Of a DNA stretch of 64,000 bases, positions 1 through 9,745 are shown in pieces (within the stretch, counting starts at the first letter, position 1; each line of letters starts with the position of its first letter). Source of the stretch: Methylobacterium sp. Leaf465 (GTDB lineage: Bacteria; Pseudomonadota; Alphaproteobacteria; Rhizobiales; Beijerinckiaceae); assembly GCF_001424705.1 (NCBI RefSeq), contig NZ_LMRA01000044.1, positions 1,189 to 65,188 on the forward strand, written 5' to 3'. Made by a program: the position numbers and the translations under genes. Under the pieces are notes generated by a model. It saw only the letters and a list, made by a program, of their open reading frames with translations, was not told the DNA's origin and searched no databases.

Positions 1-135
1 TTCCGCATGCGCAACCGCGACCTCGTCTACGTCTCCAACGCCCCCTTCACCGAGGTCCAGAAGGTCCTCTCCGTCTTCTCAACCGTCACCGCACCGGTCA
101 CCGCCGGCGCCTCGGTCTACGCGACGGCCCGGTAA
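1..135 (+). CDS. Polysaccharide export protein (Wza/BexD family), C-terminal fragment
   Basis: Only the last 44 codons are inside the window; the frame is open from the first base and ends with TAA at 133-135. The visible peptide contains RDLVYVSNAP followed by TEVQKVLSVF and a short alanine/valine-rich tail. This resembles the C-terminal end of outer-membrane polysaccharide export proteins (Wza, KpsD, BexD), where a beta-grasp (SLBB) domain is followed by a D-V-Y-V-x-N-A-P stretch and a terminal helix. The family forms the outer-membrane channel for capsule or exopolysaccharide export. Everything upstream is missing, so signal peptide and lipobox cannot be judged. Family assignment rests on this short tail alone. 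Confidence 0.6.
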   Translation, partial: FRMRNRDLVYVSNAPFTEVQKVLSVFSTVTAPVTAGASVYATAR

Positions 136-351
136 GGTGTGCGCCCCGATGCGGACGTGCCGCGTCTGCGACTCACGCCCGCGCCGAAGGTCCCCCTTGC
201 GTTCTGGCGCGGCATCGCGCACGGGTCGCCCAGGCCCGAGCGATGCCGGGAGGCACCGGGCCGTGGACCCGGTGCACGCGCCGAACCTTGGCGGCTGGCC
301 GATCCGCCTCTATCTGTAAGCGAGGTCGACCGAGGCGTGAGACGGGGCGGG

Positions 352-1485
352 ATGAGGTTCAGACGCGCGGCCCGGCGCTTCGGGCGCGCCGGCGGCTTGG
401 CTGGCAGCCTGGTCTTCGCCGCCGCGATCCTCGGCGCCGCACCGGCCCGGGCCGACGTGGTGATCGGCGTCGCCGTCCCGCGCTCGGGCGCCTACGTGGC
501 CGTCGGCGAGCAGGTCCTGCGCGGGGTCCAGGCCGCGGCCCGCGATGCCAATGCCAAGGGCGGGCTCGACGGTCAGACCATCGTGCTCGACGTGCAGGAC
601 GATGCCTGCGATTCCAACAAGGCCGTGGCGGTGGCCAACCACTACGCGACCCAGGGCGTGCGGCTCGTGGTCGGCCACGTCTGCTCGAACGCATCGCTGG
701 CGGCCTCCGAGGTCTACGCCGCCAACGGCACGGTGATGATCACCGCCGCCTCCGTGGCCGCCAAGCTCACCGATCGGGGTCTGCCGACGATCTTCCGGGT
801 CTGCGGGCGCGACGACGATCAGGCCAAGCTCTCGGCCACCGTACTGGCCGAGCGATTCCGCGAGAAGAAGATCGCCATCCTCAACGACCTGACGCCGGGT
901 TCGCGCAACCTCGCCGCCGCCACGAAGGAAAACCTCAACCGGATCGGCATCAACGAGGCCATCGCCACCGCCTTCGCGGCGGGCGATGCCGATGATGCGG
1001 CCCTCGCCGACCGGCTGAAGGAGGCCGGGATCGCGGTGGCGTATTACGGCGGGGACGCCCGCGAGATGGGCCGCCTCGTGCGGATCTCCGCGGAGCGTGG
1101 CTTCAAGCCGCAATGGTTCGGGACCTCGGCCATCGCCACCCAGGAATTCGCCACCATCGCCGGGCCGGCCAGCAACGGCGTGCTGATGACCTTCTACCTC
1201 GATCCCCGCCGCAAGCCGGAGGCCGCCGCCGTGGTCGCGGCCTTCAAGGCCGAGGGGGTCGAGCCCGAAGGATCGACGATCTACGGCTACGCCGCCCTCC
1301 AGGCCCTCGTGGCGGCCGGCAATTTCGCGCACACGGCGGACTCGAAGCGGATCGCCGCCACCCTGCACGCGGAGCGCTTCGATCTCGTGCTCGGCCCGGT
1401 GGGGTTCGACGGCAAGGGGGACGTCACCGCTCAGGGCTATGTCCTCTACGTCTGGAACGACGGCGCCTTCACGTACGCCAAGTAA
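352..1485 (+). CDS. ABC transporter substrate-binding protein, LivK/branched-chain amino acid type
   Basis: A periplasmic binding protein of about 377 residues from the type I fold family that delivers amino acids, amides or similar small solutes to an inner-membrane ABC transporter. The ATG at 352 is chosen because it follows a GGGGCGGG ribosome-binding stretch and starts a good signal peptide: basic residues 3-12, a hydrophobic core at about 14-30, and a cleavage site after ARA at residue 34. The frame is open back to 139, but that extension has no signal-like or family-like sequence. The mature start VVIGVAVPRSGAYVAVGEQ is the usual entry to this fold. No permease or ATPase gene is next to it, so it is an orphan and its ligand is unknown. 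A 16-base palindrome (1489-1504) follows the stop but has no T-run. Confidence 0.85.
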   Translation: MRFRRAARRFGRAGGLAGSLVFAAAILGAAPARADVVIGVAVPRSGAYVAVGEQVLRGVQAAARDANAKGGLDGQTIVLDVQDDACDSNKAVAVANHYATQGVRLVVGHVCSNASLAASEVYAANGTVMITAASVAAKLTDRGLPTIFRVCGRDDDQAKLSATVLAERFREKKIAILNDLTPGSRNLAAATKENLNRIGINEAIATAFAAGDADDAALADRLKEAGIAVAYYGGDAREMGRLVRISAERGFKPQWFGTSAIATQEFATIAGPASNGVLMTFYLDPRRKPEAAAVVAAFKAEGVEPEGSTIYGYAALQALVAAGNFAHTADSKRIAATLHAERFDLVLGPVGFDGKGDVTAQGYVLYVWNDGAFTYAK

Positions 1486-1667
1486 CGCGCGCCCGATCGG
1501 GCGCAGCCCCCCTGGGCTTGCGCGCCGTCCGGTCCGCCGGCGCGGGGCCTCCGCCCGTTTCGGGATCGTTTCCGGCCCTTCGCCGTTCGTGAACGGCGGA
1601 CCTTCGGGCCGCGGGTCGGCCGCGACGCGCCGCAACAGGACGATTCGAGATCTCTCAGCGAGGCGTC

Positions 1668-2780
<1,113 letters not shown>

Positions 2781-2794
2781 GACGGTCGGGACAG

Positions 2795-2882
2795 AAAAAA
2801 GGCCGCTCCGAAGAGCGGCCCGAAGTCTAGGGAGGAAACGCCCAAGGAGGGCAGCGGGACCGCGACGCCATCGCGGTCCCGC
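2795..2882 (-). ncRNA. Small RNA copy 1, alpha-r8 (mmgR/suhB-type) family
   Basis: Read on the minus strand this is a compact small RNA. A perfect 12-base-pair 5' hairpin with loop TGGCG (about 2881-2853) is followed by a small GCCC/GGGC hairpin. Next comes the single-stranded segment GCGTTTCCTCCCTAGACTTC, and then a GGCCGCTC/GAGCGGCC terminator stem with loop TTCG (2820-2801) and six Ts (2800-2795). The pyrimidine-rich TTTCCTCCCT element with a downstream terminator is, as I recall it, the signature of the alphaproteobacterial alpha-r8 family, where mmgR of Sinorhizobium affects polyhydroxybutyrate accumulation. A second copy with the same core is at 7321-7418. No reading frame fits it. The 5' end is inferred from promoter spacing. 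Confidence 0.8.
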
Positions 2883-2888
2883 AACGCA

Positions 2889-2917
2889 CAATCTGATCCT
2901 CCCACGCGGAATTGCAA
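2889..2917 (-). promoter_or_regulatory. Candidate sigma-70 promoter for small RNA copy 1
   Basis: On the minus strand, TTGCAA (2917-2912) is separated by 17 bases from AGATTG (2894-2889). This would place the start near 2882, just before the 5' hairpin of the small RNA. The -35 is a fair match and the -10 is poor. The small RNA copy at 7321 has TTGCAT at the same distance from its hairpin, which supports the placement. Visual inference only. Confidence 0.4.
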
Positions 2918-3199
2918 GGCGGATAGGGCAGTATCCGTGTCGCTTTTCGTGCTCCGGAACACATTGCCCGATTTCTGTATCCAAAATGACGCACCTGAGA
3001 CGACGCAAATTCTCATGACCCCGGGAGGGGGAAGACTCAAGTGAAGCGACATTTAAGGGCTGTTCGAATTCAGTTTTCGCACAGCCCTATGCCGCATTCT
3101 CCGGGGTCGATTCGGTCGGTGCGGCTCTTTCTGCCTGGGGCGTCGCGATGGGCGGCGGCCCGATCTTTCGTGACGAGCACAAGGAGGCGATGAGCGACG

Positions 3200-4600
3200 A
3201 TGGCGATTCAAGCGGGACGGATTCGGATCCTGAAGGAGGCCGAGCCTCGGGCGGCGGGGCGCTACGTGCTCTACCTGCTGCAGCAGGCGAATCGGGCCCA
3301 CGGGAATCCGGCGCTCGAGCTTGCGATCGAGGAGGCCAACCGGCTCGGCCTGCCGGTGCTCGCCGGCTTCGGGCTGCTCGACGGCAAGAACGGCTTTCCG
3401 GAAGCCAATGCCCGGCACTACGCCTTCCTGCTCCAGGGACTCGCCGATGCGGCGTCCGGTCTCGAGGCCCGTGGCATCGGCTTCTGCCTGCGCAAGGCCT
3501 CCCCCGCCCGGGTCGCCATCGATCTGGCCAGGGACGCCGCCCTCCTGGTCCTCGACCGGGGCTACCTCGCGATCCAGAAGCGCTGGTACGACGAGATCGT
3601 CGCGGCCGTCGACACAAGAATCGTGCAGGTGGAGGGGGACGTCGTGGTGCCGGTGGAGGTCACCTCGCCCAAGCACGAATACGCCGCCCGCACCCTGCGC
3701 CCGAAGCTGCACAAGCACCTCGACGACTACGTCGCGCCCCTGACCGCCCGGAGGGTGAAGCATCCGGCCGGGCGCGGCCTGCCGACATCGGAGGTCGACA
3801 TCGCCGACCCGGCCAAGGTGCTGGCCGGCATGAGCCTCGACCGCGCGGTCGGACCGGTGCGGCGCTTCACCGGGGGGGAGACCGAGGCGCGCCGGCGCCT
3901 CAAGGCCTATCTCGCGGGCCCGTTCGCCGATTACGGCAGCGACCGCAACCGGCCGGAGGCCGGGGCGGCCTCCCACATGAGCCCCTACCTGCATTTCGGG
4001 CAGATCTCGCCGGTGGAGATCGTGCTGGCGGTTCGGGCCGCCAAGGCGGGCGGGGCCGAGGACAAGGCGTCCTACGTCGAGGAGGTCGTCATCCGCCGGG
4101 AACTGGCGATGAACCACGTCCACTACACGGACGGCTACGACCGCTACGAGCGCGCCGTTCCCGAATGGGCCCGCAAGGTCCTGGCCGAACATGCCGACGA
4201 CGCCCGGCCGAAGACCTATACCGAGACCGAGCTCGCGGAGGGACGGACGCACGACGTCTACTGGAACGCCGCCCAGGCCGAGATGCGTGAGACCGGCTAC
4301 ATGCACAATCACCTGCGCATGTACTGGGGCAAGAAGATCCTCGAATGGTCGCCCACCCCCGAGGAGGGCTTCGCCCGCACGCTGCGGCTCAACAACCGCT
4401 ACTTCCTCGACGGACGCGACCCGAACTCCTTCACCAACGTCGCCTGGGTCTACGGCCTGCACGACCGGCCCTGGGCCCGTCGCAAGATCTTCGGGACGGT
4501 GCGCTACCAGAGCGAGAATTCCCTGCGGAAATTCGACGCCAAGGCCTATCTCCGGACCGTCGAAGACCTCTGCCGGGCGGAGGCGGGGGACAAGGCCTAG
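3200..4600 (+). CDS. phr: Class II cyclobutane pyrimidine dimer photolyase
   Basis: A 466-residue light-dependent DNA repair enzyme that splits UV-induced cyclobutane pyrimidine dimers using FADH-. The N-terminal alpha/beta antenna domain begins around YVLYLLQQANRAHGNPALE. The FAD-binding helical domain contains the class II hallmarks YMHNHLRMYWGKKILEWS, LNNRYFLDGRDPNSFTNVAW and WARRKIFGTVRY. The stretch SPKHEYAARTLRPKLHKH is the linker typical of class II enzymes rather than class I or cryptochromes. The start follows AAGGAGG at 3181-3187; the spacing of 12 bases is longer than ideal. It lies between two copies of the same small RNA, followed by a ClC transporter gene. Class II enzymes are less common in bacteria than class I. 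Confidence 0.93.
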   Translation: MAIQAGRIRILKEAEPRAAGRYVLYLLQQANRAHGNPALELAIEEANRLGLPVLAGFGLLDGKNGFPEANARHYAFLLQGLADAASGLEARGIGFCLRKASPARVAIDLARDAALLVLDRGYLAIQKRWYDEIVAAVDTRIVQVEGDVVVPVEVTSPKHEYAARTLRPKLHKHLDDYVAPLTARRVKHPAGRGLPTSEVDIADPAKVLAGMSLDRAVGPVRRFTGGETEARRRLKAYLAGPFADYGSDRNRPEAGAASHMSPYLHFGQISPVEIVLAVRAAKAGGAEDKASYVEEVVIRRELAMNHVHYTDGYDRYERAVPEWARKVLAEHADDARPKTYTETELAEGRTHDVYWNAAQAEMRETGYMHNHLRMYWGKKILEWSPTPEEGFARTLRLNNRYFLDGRDPNSFTNVAWVYGLHDRPWARRKIFGTVRYQSENSLRKFDAKAYLRTVEDLCRAEAGDKA

Positions 4601-4678
4601 GGCCCCGCGGGGTACGCGCCTTGCCTGAGCTCCTCCCGACCCCCCGCCCCTGACCCGCTCGCCCGAGCCCCGGATCGC

Positions 4679-6094
4679 ATGCCCCGAACCCGTCCTGCCC
4701 AGGTGCTGCGCGTGAAGGTGCTGCGCGCCAAGGTCCGGTCCGGGGTGGCCCCGCGCATGCGGCGCCTGCGCGGGGCCACCCGCGACGCGTTCGGGCTGTG
4801 GCGCCACCGCCTCCTGTTCCTCGTCGGCGGCATCGGCGTCGGGCTCGCTGCCGTCCTGATGGCGGGGCTCGCCGATGCCGCCCAGGGCGCGTTCCGGCAG
4901 GTGCTCGGCGTCTCGCCCCTGGTGGCCCTCGCCCTGACGCCCTTCGGCTTCGCCCTCTGCGCCTGGCTCGCCCGCGAGGTCTTCCCGAACGCCCAGGGAT
5001 CCGGCATCCCCCAGGTGATCGCGGCGCGCCAGACCGGCCATCTCGCCCTGCGCCGGGCCCTCGTCTCCCTCCGGGTCGCGGCGGGCAAGATCGTGGTGAT
5101 GAGCCTCGGCCTGCTGTTCGGCGCTTCCACCGGGCGCGAGGGGCCGACGGTGCAGGTCGGGGCCGCGATCATGGCGGCCGCCGGCCACCTTACGCCGGAA
5201 CGCGTGCCGGGGCTGATCCTCGCCGGCGGTGCGGCCGGGGTGGCGGCGGCCTTCAACACCCCGCTCGCCGGCATCGTGTTCGGGATCGAGGAACTCGGCC
5301 GGGCCTACGAGGCCCGCACCGGCGGACTGATCGTCGCCGCCATCGTGGCGGCCGGGCTCACCGCCATGGCGCTCACCGGCAACTACACCTATTTCGGCAC
5401 GTCGAGCGCCACCCTGCCGTTCGGGCCGGGCTGGATCGCCGTGCCGGTGATCGGGGCGCTGGGGGGGCTGGCCGGCGGCGGGTTCGCCCGTATCGTGATC
5501 CTGTTCGCCCGCGGCCTGCCCGGGCGTCTCGGGGCCGCCATCGCCGCCCGTCCCGTCGCCTTCGCGGCGGCCTGCGGTCTCGGGGTTGCCCTGTGCGGCC
5601 TCGCCTCGGGCGGAACGATCTACGGCACCGGCTACGAGGAGGCGCGCGCCCTCCTGCACGGCACCGCGGCGTCCCATCCGGACTTCGCGCCCCTCAAGTT
5701 CGCCGCGTCGCTGCTCTCGGCGATCAGCGGCATTCCCGGCGGCCTGTTCGCGCCCTCCCTCAGCGTCGGGGCCGGCCTCGGCGCCGCCCTGCAGGGCTGG
5801 TTCTCCGGCGTGCCGGTGGCCGCCCTCGTGCTCCTCGGCATGGTCGCCTACCTGACGGGGGCCCTGCAGGCACCGATCACCGCCTTCGTCATCGTCACCG
5901 AGATGACCCAGGACCACGCCCTGATGATCCCCCTCATGGTGGCGGCGCTCATCGCCGACGCCGTCTCGAAGGCGGTCTGCCGCGAGGGGCTCTATCATGC
6001 CCTGGCGCACATCCTCCTGGAGCGTGCCGGAACCGAGGCCCGCCCGGCCGGGCCGGCGCCCCCCGGACACGCCGCGCAAAACAGCCGAGCTTGA
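4679..6094 (+). CDS. ClC family chloride channel/antiporter
   Basis: A 471-residue inner-membrane protein of the voltage-gated chloride channel family with about ten hydrophobic helices. The anion-selectivity motifs are all present: GSGIPQ (residues 107-112), GREGP (152-156, with the gating glutamate E154) and [11 protein letters not shown] near residue 350. The GIEEL stretch at 202-206 keeps a glutamate where Escherichia coli ClcA has its internal proton-transfer residue E203, so H+/Cl- exchange is more likely than a pure channel. It ends soon after the last helices and lacks the C-terminal CBS pair of many larger members. The first 40 residues are arginine-rich and cytoplasmic. No strong ribosome-binding site is seen before the ATG, so the start may lie a little downstream. 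Confidence 0.9.
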   Translation: MPRTRPAQVLRVKVLRAKVRSGVAPRMRRLRGATRDAFGLWRHRLLFLVGGIGVGLAAVLMAGLADAAQGAFRQVLGVSPLVALALTPFGFALCAWLAREVFPNAQGSGIPQVIAARQTGHLALRRALVSLRVAAGKIVVMSLGLLFGASTGREGPTVQVGAAIMAAAGHLTPERVPGLILAGGAAGVAAAFNTPLAGIVFGIEELGRAYEARTGGLIVAAIVAAGLTAMALTGNYTYFGTSSATLPFGPGWIAVPVIGALGGLAGGGFARIVILFARGLPGRLGAAIAARPVAFAAACGLGVALCGLASGGTIYGTGYEEARALLHGTAASHPDFAPLKFAASLLSAISGIPGGLFAPSLSVGAGLGAALQGWFSGVPVAALVLLGMVAYLTGALQAPITAFVIVTEMTQDHALMIPLMVAALIADAVSKAVCREGLYHALAHILLERAGTEARPAGPAPPGHAAQNSRA

Positions 6095-6153
6095 GCGGAA
6101 CGCTTGCGTCCCCAGGTGGTTATCGGTCGGTTCCGCGAGCTGGAGTGTTGCGC

Positions 6154-6333
6154 ATGACCCTGTTGAAATGGGCCCTCATCTGTTTCGTGATCTCCCTCAT
6201 CGCGGGCGGCCTCGGCTTCACCGGAATCGCTTCGGGCGCCGGCTCCCTGGCCCGGATCCTGTTCGGCCTGTTCTTGGTTGTGGCCATCGTCATCGTGGTC
6301 GTCGCCTTCGCCATCGGGCAGGCGGTGTTCTAG
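6154..6333 (+). CDS. DUF1328 small membrane protein (YtjA-like)
   Basis: A 59-residue protein made of two hydrophobic segments, roughly residues 4-25 and 30-56, joined by a glycine/serine-rich turn ([16 protein letters not shown]). This pattern matches the DUF1328/YtjA family, tiny inner-membrane proteins of unknown function that are common in proteobacteria and are often induced by stress. It starts at ATG 6154, 59 bases after the ClC stop, and ends 10 bases before the SDR start. It may therefore be cotranscribed with the genes on either side. Nothing else can be said of its function from sequence. Confidence 0.8.
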   Translation: MTLLKWALICFVISLIAGGLGFTGIASGAGSLARILFGLFLVVAIVIVVVAFAIGQAVF

Positions 6334-6343
6334 GGCGGCGTCC

Positions 6344-7198
6344 GTGGCCGGCCGGATCGCCCTCGTCACCGGCGCCACCTCCGGGATCGGCACCGAGACA
6401 GCGCTCGGGCTGGCCCGGGCGGGGTTCCGGGTCGGGCTCGTGGGCCGGGATGCCGGCCGCACCGGCCGCACGGCCGAGCAGATCCGTGGAGCGGTGCCGG
6501 GAGCCCGGGTCGACGGCTTCGTCGCCGACCTGTCGAGCCAAGCCGAGATCCGCCGCCTCGTCGCGGAGGTCCGGGCGCTCTATCCGCGCCTCGACGTGCT
6601 GGTGAACAACGCCGGGGCGATCTTCGACCGCTACGCCACCACGACGGATGGCATCGAGCGGACCTGGGCGCTGGATCACCTCGCCTATCTCCAGCTCAGC
6701 CTCGCCCTCCTCGATCACCTGAAGGCTGGTGCGCCGGCCCGCATCGTCAACGTGGCCTCGACGGCGCATCGGCGTGGTCGCATCGCCTTCGACGATATCG
6801 GCCATGCGCGGCGCTACAGCGCGATCGCCGCCTATTCCCAGGCCAAACTCGGCAACGTGCTGTTCAGTGCGGCCCTGGCACGGCGGCTCGCAGGCACCGG
6901 CGTCACCAGCAACGCTCTCCATCCCGGCGTCATCGCCAGCGGCTTCGCGTCGGAGACCGGCGGTTGGTTCGGCCTCGGCTGGCGTCTGATCCGCCCGTTC
7001 ATGACGAAGCCCGCGGACGGCGCGGCGACCTCCCTGTACCTCGCCACCGCGCCCGCGGTCGAAGGCCGCACGGGTCTCTATTTCGACCGGTGCGCGCCGG
7101 TGGAGCCCTCGGCCCGAGGCCGGGACACGGCGCTTCAGGAACGAGTCTGGGCCTTCAGCCTGGCACAGCTCGGCCTGGCGGATCCGACCGGCAGCTGA
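6344..7198 (+). CDS. Short-chain dehydrogenase/reductase, retinol dehydrogenase-like
   Basis: A 284-residue NAD(P)-dependent oxidoreductase of the SDR superfamily. The cofactor motif TGATSGIG lies at residues 9-16, the structural NNAG follows at about 89-92, and the catalytic pair is in YSQAK with an upstream serine in VNVASTAH. The shape, with VVTGATSGIG-type entry, a long substrate loop and a TNALHPG-like region (SNALHPGVI), is closest to the retinol dehydrogenase/protochlorophyllide reductase-like branch, whose bacterial substrates are mostly unknown. The GTG at 6344 is chosen because it begins the first strand immediately; the upstream open frame overlaps DUF1328 and encodes no recognisable sequence. 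It is the last gene before the second small RNA. Confidence 0.85.
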   Translation: MAGRIALVTGATSGIGTETALGLARAGFRVGLVGRDAGRTGRTAEQIRGAVPGARVDGFVADLSSQAEIRRLVAEVRALYPRLDVLVNNAGAIFDRYATTTDGIERTWALDHLAYLQLSLALLDHLKAGAPARIVNVASTAHRRGRIAFDDIGHARRYSAIAAYSQAKLGNVLFSAALARRLAGTGVTSNALHPGVIASGFASETGGWFGLGWRLIRPFMTKPADGAATSLYLATAPAVEGRTGLYFDRCAPVEPSARGRDTALQERVWAFSLAQLGLADPTGS

Positions 7199-7285
7199 CG
7201 ACAAAGGGCGCCCTCACTCCCGACGACAAGGTGTCTGAAATCGTTTTCATGCACTGGGCGCATGCCCGCTCCCTCACGGAAGCAA

Positions 7286-7314
7286 TTGCATGGTGCGGTG
7301 CGAGATGGCATCTG
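7286..7314 (+). promoter_or_regulatory. Candidate sigma-70 promoter for small RNA copy 2
   Basis: TTGCAT (7286-7291) is followed after 17 bases by CATCTG (7309-7314), placing a start near 7321, just before the 5' hairpin. The relation to the hairpin is the same as for the copy at 2795-2882. The -10 match is weak. The remaining bases from 7199 to 7285 hold no gene that I can see. Confidence 0.4.
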
Positions 7315-7320
7315 ATCGCC

Positions 7321-7418
7321 ATGCACCGCGGCGATGGCGTCGCCGCGGTGTGCCCTTCTTGGGCGTTTCCTCCCTAGACTTCGGGCCGCTCCCTCACCGG
7401 GGCGGCCTTTTTTTCTGT
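7321..7418 (+). ncRNA. Small RNA copy 2, alpha-r8 (mmgR/suhB-type) family
   Basis: This has the same architecture as the minus-strand copy at 2795-2882. A CACCGCGGCGA/TCGCCGCGGTG hairpin with loop TGGCG is followed by GCCC/GGGC, then the identical segment GCGTTTCCTCCCTAGACTTC. A GGCCGC/GCGGCC terminator stem and seven or more Ts follow. The core from the middle hairpin to the terminator is almost base-for-base identical between the two copies. The 5' hairpin arms and the terminator loop differ but keep pairing, as expected for a selected RNA structure. No reading frame fits. The RNA faces right, toward lysK, which is encoded on the opposite strand. The 5' end is inferred. Confidence 0.82.
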
Positions 7419-7540
7419 CCAGTGGAAGGGCGTTCTATCCGCCCCGGGACGCGCCGACAAGCACAATTGTGCGCAATCGCACCTCGAGACGCAGACATTA
7501 TTCTGCGCCGCTCCCGGGAGACGACGCAGGATCGTCCGCG

Positions 7541-9214
7541 TCAGGCGGCCGGGGCGTCCGCCAGGAAGGCGCCGGACAGGGCCTGGGCGATCAGCGCCCG
7601 CGTCTCGGCGACTCCGTAGAGGGCGATGAACGAGCCGAATCGCGGGCCGCGCGCCTCACCGAACAGCACGTTGTAGATCGTGGTGAACCAGGCCTGCGAC
7701 ACGCCGGGGCGCCCGTCCGGGCTCTTGGCCTTGCCGGACAGGTCCGGGAAGTGCCGGCGTCCGACCTCGTAGACCACCGCCTGCAGGCCCTCCGGATCGA
7801 CGGAGCCCTCGTGCGCCGCGAGGGTCTGCGCGAGATCCTCCAGGGCCGCCCGCTCCGCCTCGGTGGCCGCCCGGTAGGTCTTGGCCGGGCGCACCAGGTC
7901 CCGGAAGTAGGCCAGCGCGTGGCCGACGAGGCGGGCGAGGACGGGGTGGGTCTCCGGCCCCACATCCGGGTCGTAGCGGCGGATGAAGCCCCACAGCACG
8001 GCCGAGTCCTCGGTGTTGGCCACCGCCGCGAGGTTGAGGAGCATGGCGAAGGTGAGGGCCCCCCCCTTGCCGACCGCCTCGGCCGCCGGCGGATGCCCGG
8101 CATGCAGGTGCCAGACCGGGTTGCCGAGCTTCTGGGCCGGCTCCTGGCCCGGGAACTTCTCCAGGAAGCTCAGATAGTCGTCGACCTGGCGCGGGATCAT
8201 CTCGACGAACAGGCGCTTGGCCTCGCGCGGCTTGTTGTACATGAACAGCGCCAGGCTGTCGGCCGTGCCGTAGACGAGCCACTCGTCGATCGAGAGGCCG
8301 TTGCCCTTCGACTTCGAGATCTTCTTGCCGTCCTTGTCGAGGAAGAGTTCGTAGTTGAACCCCTCCGGCGGTTCGCCGCCCAACGCCCTGGCGATCTCGC
8401 CGGAGAGCTTGACGGAATCGATCAGGTCCTTGCCGGCCATCTCGTAGTCGATGCCGAGGGCCACCCACCGCATCGCCCAGTCGGGCTTCCACTGCAGCTT
8501 GGCGTGCCCGCCGGTCACCGGAGTCTCGTACCCCTCGCCGGTCTTGGGGTCGCGCCAGACCAGGGTCCCGGCCGAGACCCGGACCTCGTCGATGGCCACC
8601 TGCATCACCTCCCCCGTCACCGGGTGGATGGGCAGGAACGGCGAGTAGCTCGCGGAGCGCTCGGCCCGCAGCGACGGCAGCATGATCGCCATCACGGCGT
8701 CGTAGCGCTCCAGCACCGTGAGGAGGGCCGTGTCGAACACGCCCGAACGGTAGCATTCGGTCGCCGAGCGGAACTCGTAGTCGAAGCCGAAGGCGTCGAG
8801 GAAGCGGCGCAACTCGGCGTTGTTGTGCGCGCCGAAGCTGTCATGGGTGCCGAACGGGTCCGGGACGCGGGTCAGGGGCTGGTTCAGGGCACCGATCAGC
8901 AGGGGCTTGTTCGGCACGTTGTCCGGCACCTTCCGCAGGCCGTCCATGTCGTCCGAGAAGGCGATCAGCCGGGTCGGCACGCTGTCGTTGGTGAGGACCC
9001 GGAAGGCGTGGCGCACCATCGAGGTCCGCGCGACCTCACCGAAGGTGCCGATATGCGGCAGGCCCGAGGGTCCGTAGCCGGTCTCGAAGAGGACTTCCGA
9101 TTTCGGGCGGCGTTCCAGCCGCGCCACGAGCTTGCGCGCCTCCTCGAAGGGCCAGGCCGCGGCGGTGGCGGCCGCCGCGATGAGATCGGGGTCGGAGGGA
9201 AGCGGGGACGGCAT
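7541..9214 (-). CDS. lysK: Class I lysyl-tRNA synthetase
   Basis: A 557-residue cytoplasmic enzyme that charges tRNA-Lys. Unlike most bacteria, which use a class II LysRS, this one has the class I Rossmann signatures: GLPHIGT (residues 51-57) as the HIGH motif and KISKSKGNG near residue 294 as KMSKS. The C-terminal third is a helical anticodon-binding region. Class I LysRS is typical of archaea, spirochaetes and many alphaproteobacteria, so it is likely the sole lysyl-tRNA synthetase, though the window cannot show that. The ATG at 9214 is chosen because the sequence becomes family-like there ([16 protein letters not shown]). The frame is open for another 1.7 kb upstream, but that is a GC-rich shadow of the MFS gene. 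Confidence 0.93.
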   Translation of the reverse strand: MPSPLPSDPDLIAAAATAAAWPFEEARKLVARLERRPKSEVLFETGYGPSGLPHIGTFGEVARTSMVRHAFRVLTNDSVPTRLIAFSDDMDGLRKVPDNVPNKPLLIGALNQPLTRVPDPFGTHDSFGAHNNAELRRFLDAFGFDYEFRSATECYRSGVFDTALLTVLERYDAVMAIMLPSLRAERSASYSPFLPIHPVTGEVMQVAIDEVRVSAGTLVWRDPKTGEGYETPVTGGHAKLQWKPDWAMRWVALGIDYEMAGKDLIDSVKLSGEIARALGGEPPEGFNYELFLDKDGKKISKSKGNGLSIDEWLVYGTADSLALFMYNKPREAKRLFVEMIPRQVDDYLSFLEKFPGQEPAQKLGNPVWHLHAGHPPAAEAVGKGGALTFAMLLNLAAVANTEDSAVLWGFIRRYDPDVGPETHPVLARLVGHALAYFRDLVRPAKTYRAATEAERAALEDLAQTLAAHEGSVDPEGLQAVVYEVGRRHFPDLSGKAKSPDGRPGVSQAWFTTIYNVLFGEARGPRFGSFIALYGVAETRALIAQALSGAFLADAPAA

Positions 9215-9745
9215 GGGGACAGCGTCAGTTCTGCAAGGATGGGGAAACGGGAGATCGCGAAGGCCGGCACCGTAGGGAGGGCGACCCGGAGGGTCAACGC
9301 GGATCGATCGACCGGCATCCGGCCTTGGAAACGCGGTCGAAACCGTGTGCGGTCTGACGGCGCTCCACTGGATTCCAATCCCGAGCGTCTCATGCCGCGC
9401 CCGTGTCCCCTCGGGCTTGCCGTGATGTCGCACCTGACGCCCTCCCCCCTCCCGGCCGGAGCTGCGTCGACGCGAACCTCGATGCCGGCAGCGGCATTCC
9501 GACGGACTCGAGACGGGCACCCGACGGCGGGCGCTGACGGCCGCGATGGCGACAGGATCCCGCAGGTCCTGCGCCTTCGTTCCCGCCGGGCCGCGCAACG
9601 GCAGTGGCGGGCGCAGCGGCCGATGCACCGGCCGCGGGTCTGACGTGTTCCCGGCGCCGTCCGGCTTCACACCATCGCCGCGGGTGTCTGCGAGACACCG
9701 TCCCGTTCCGTTGCCCGGCCCCGTCCGGCGCACCCGAAAGGCTCC
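9215..9745. other. Intergenic region between lysK and the MFS gene; no gene recognised
   Basis: This stretch of about 530 bases separates two divergent genes and presumably holds both promoters. Long open frames cross it on both strands, but their translations are arginine, proline and glycine-rich without family-like segments, which is what GC-rich non-coding DNA gives. I see no tRNA, no convincing terminator and no clear operator. The part next to 9745 contains repeated CGCTCCATG words that continue into the MFS start region. Confidence 0.5.

Noticed and set aside
1489-1504. Palindrome GCGCCCGATCGGGCGC after the LivK-type gene as a terminator
   Set aside because: No T-run on either side; it may be a chance palindrome in GC-rich DNA.
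3053-6079. Minus-strand frame of about 1000 codons opposite photolyase and ClC
   Set aside because: A typical high-GC shadow; the real genes on the plus strand have complete catalytic motifs.
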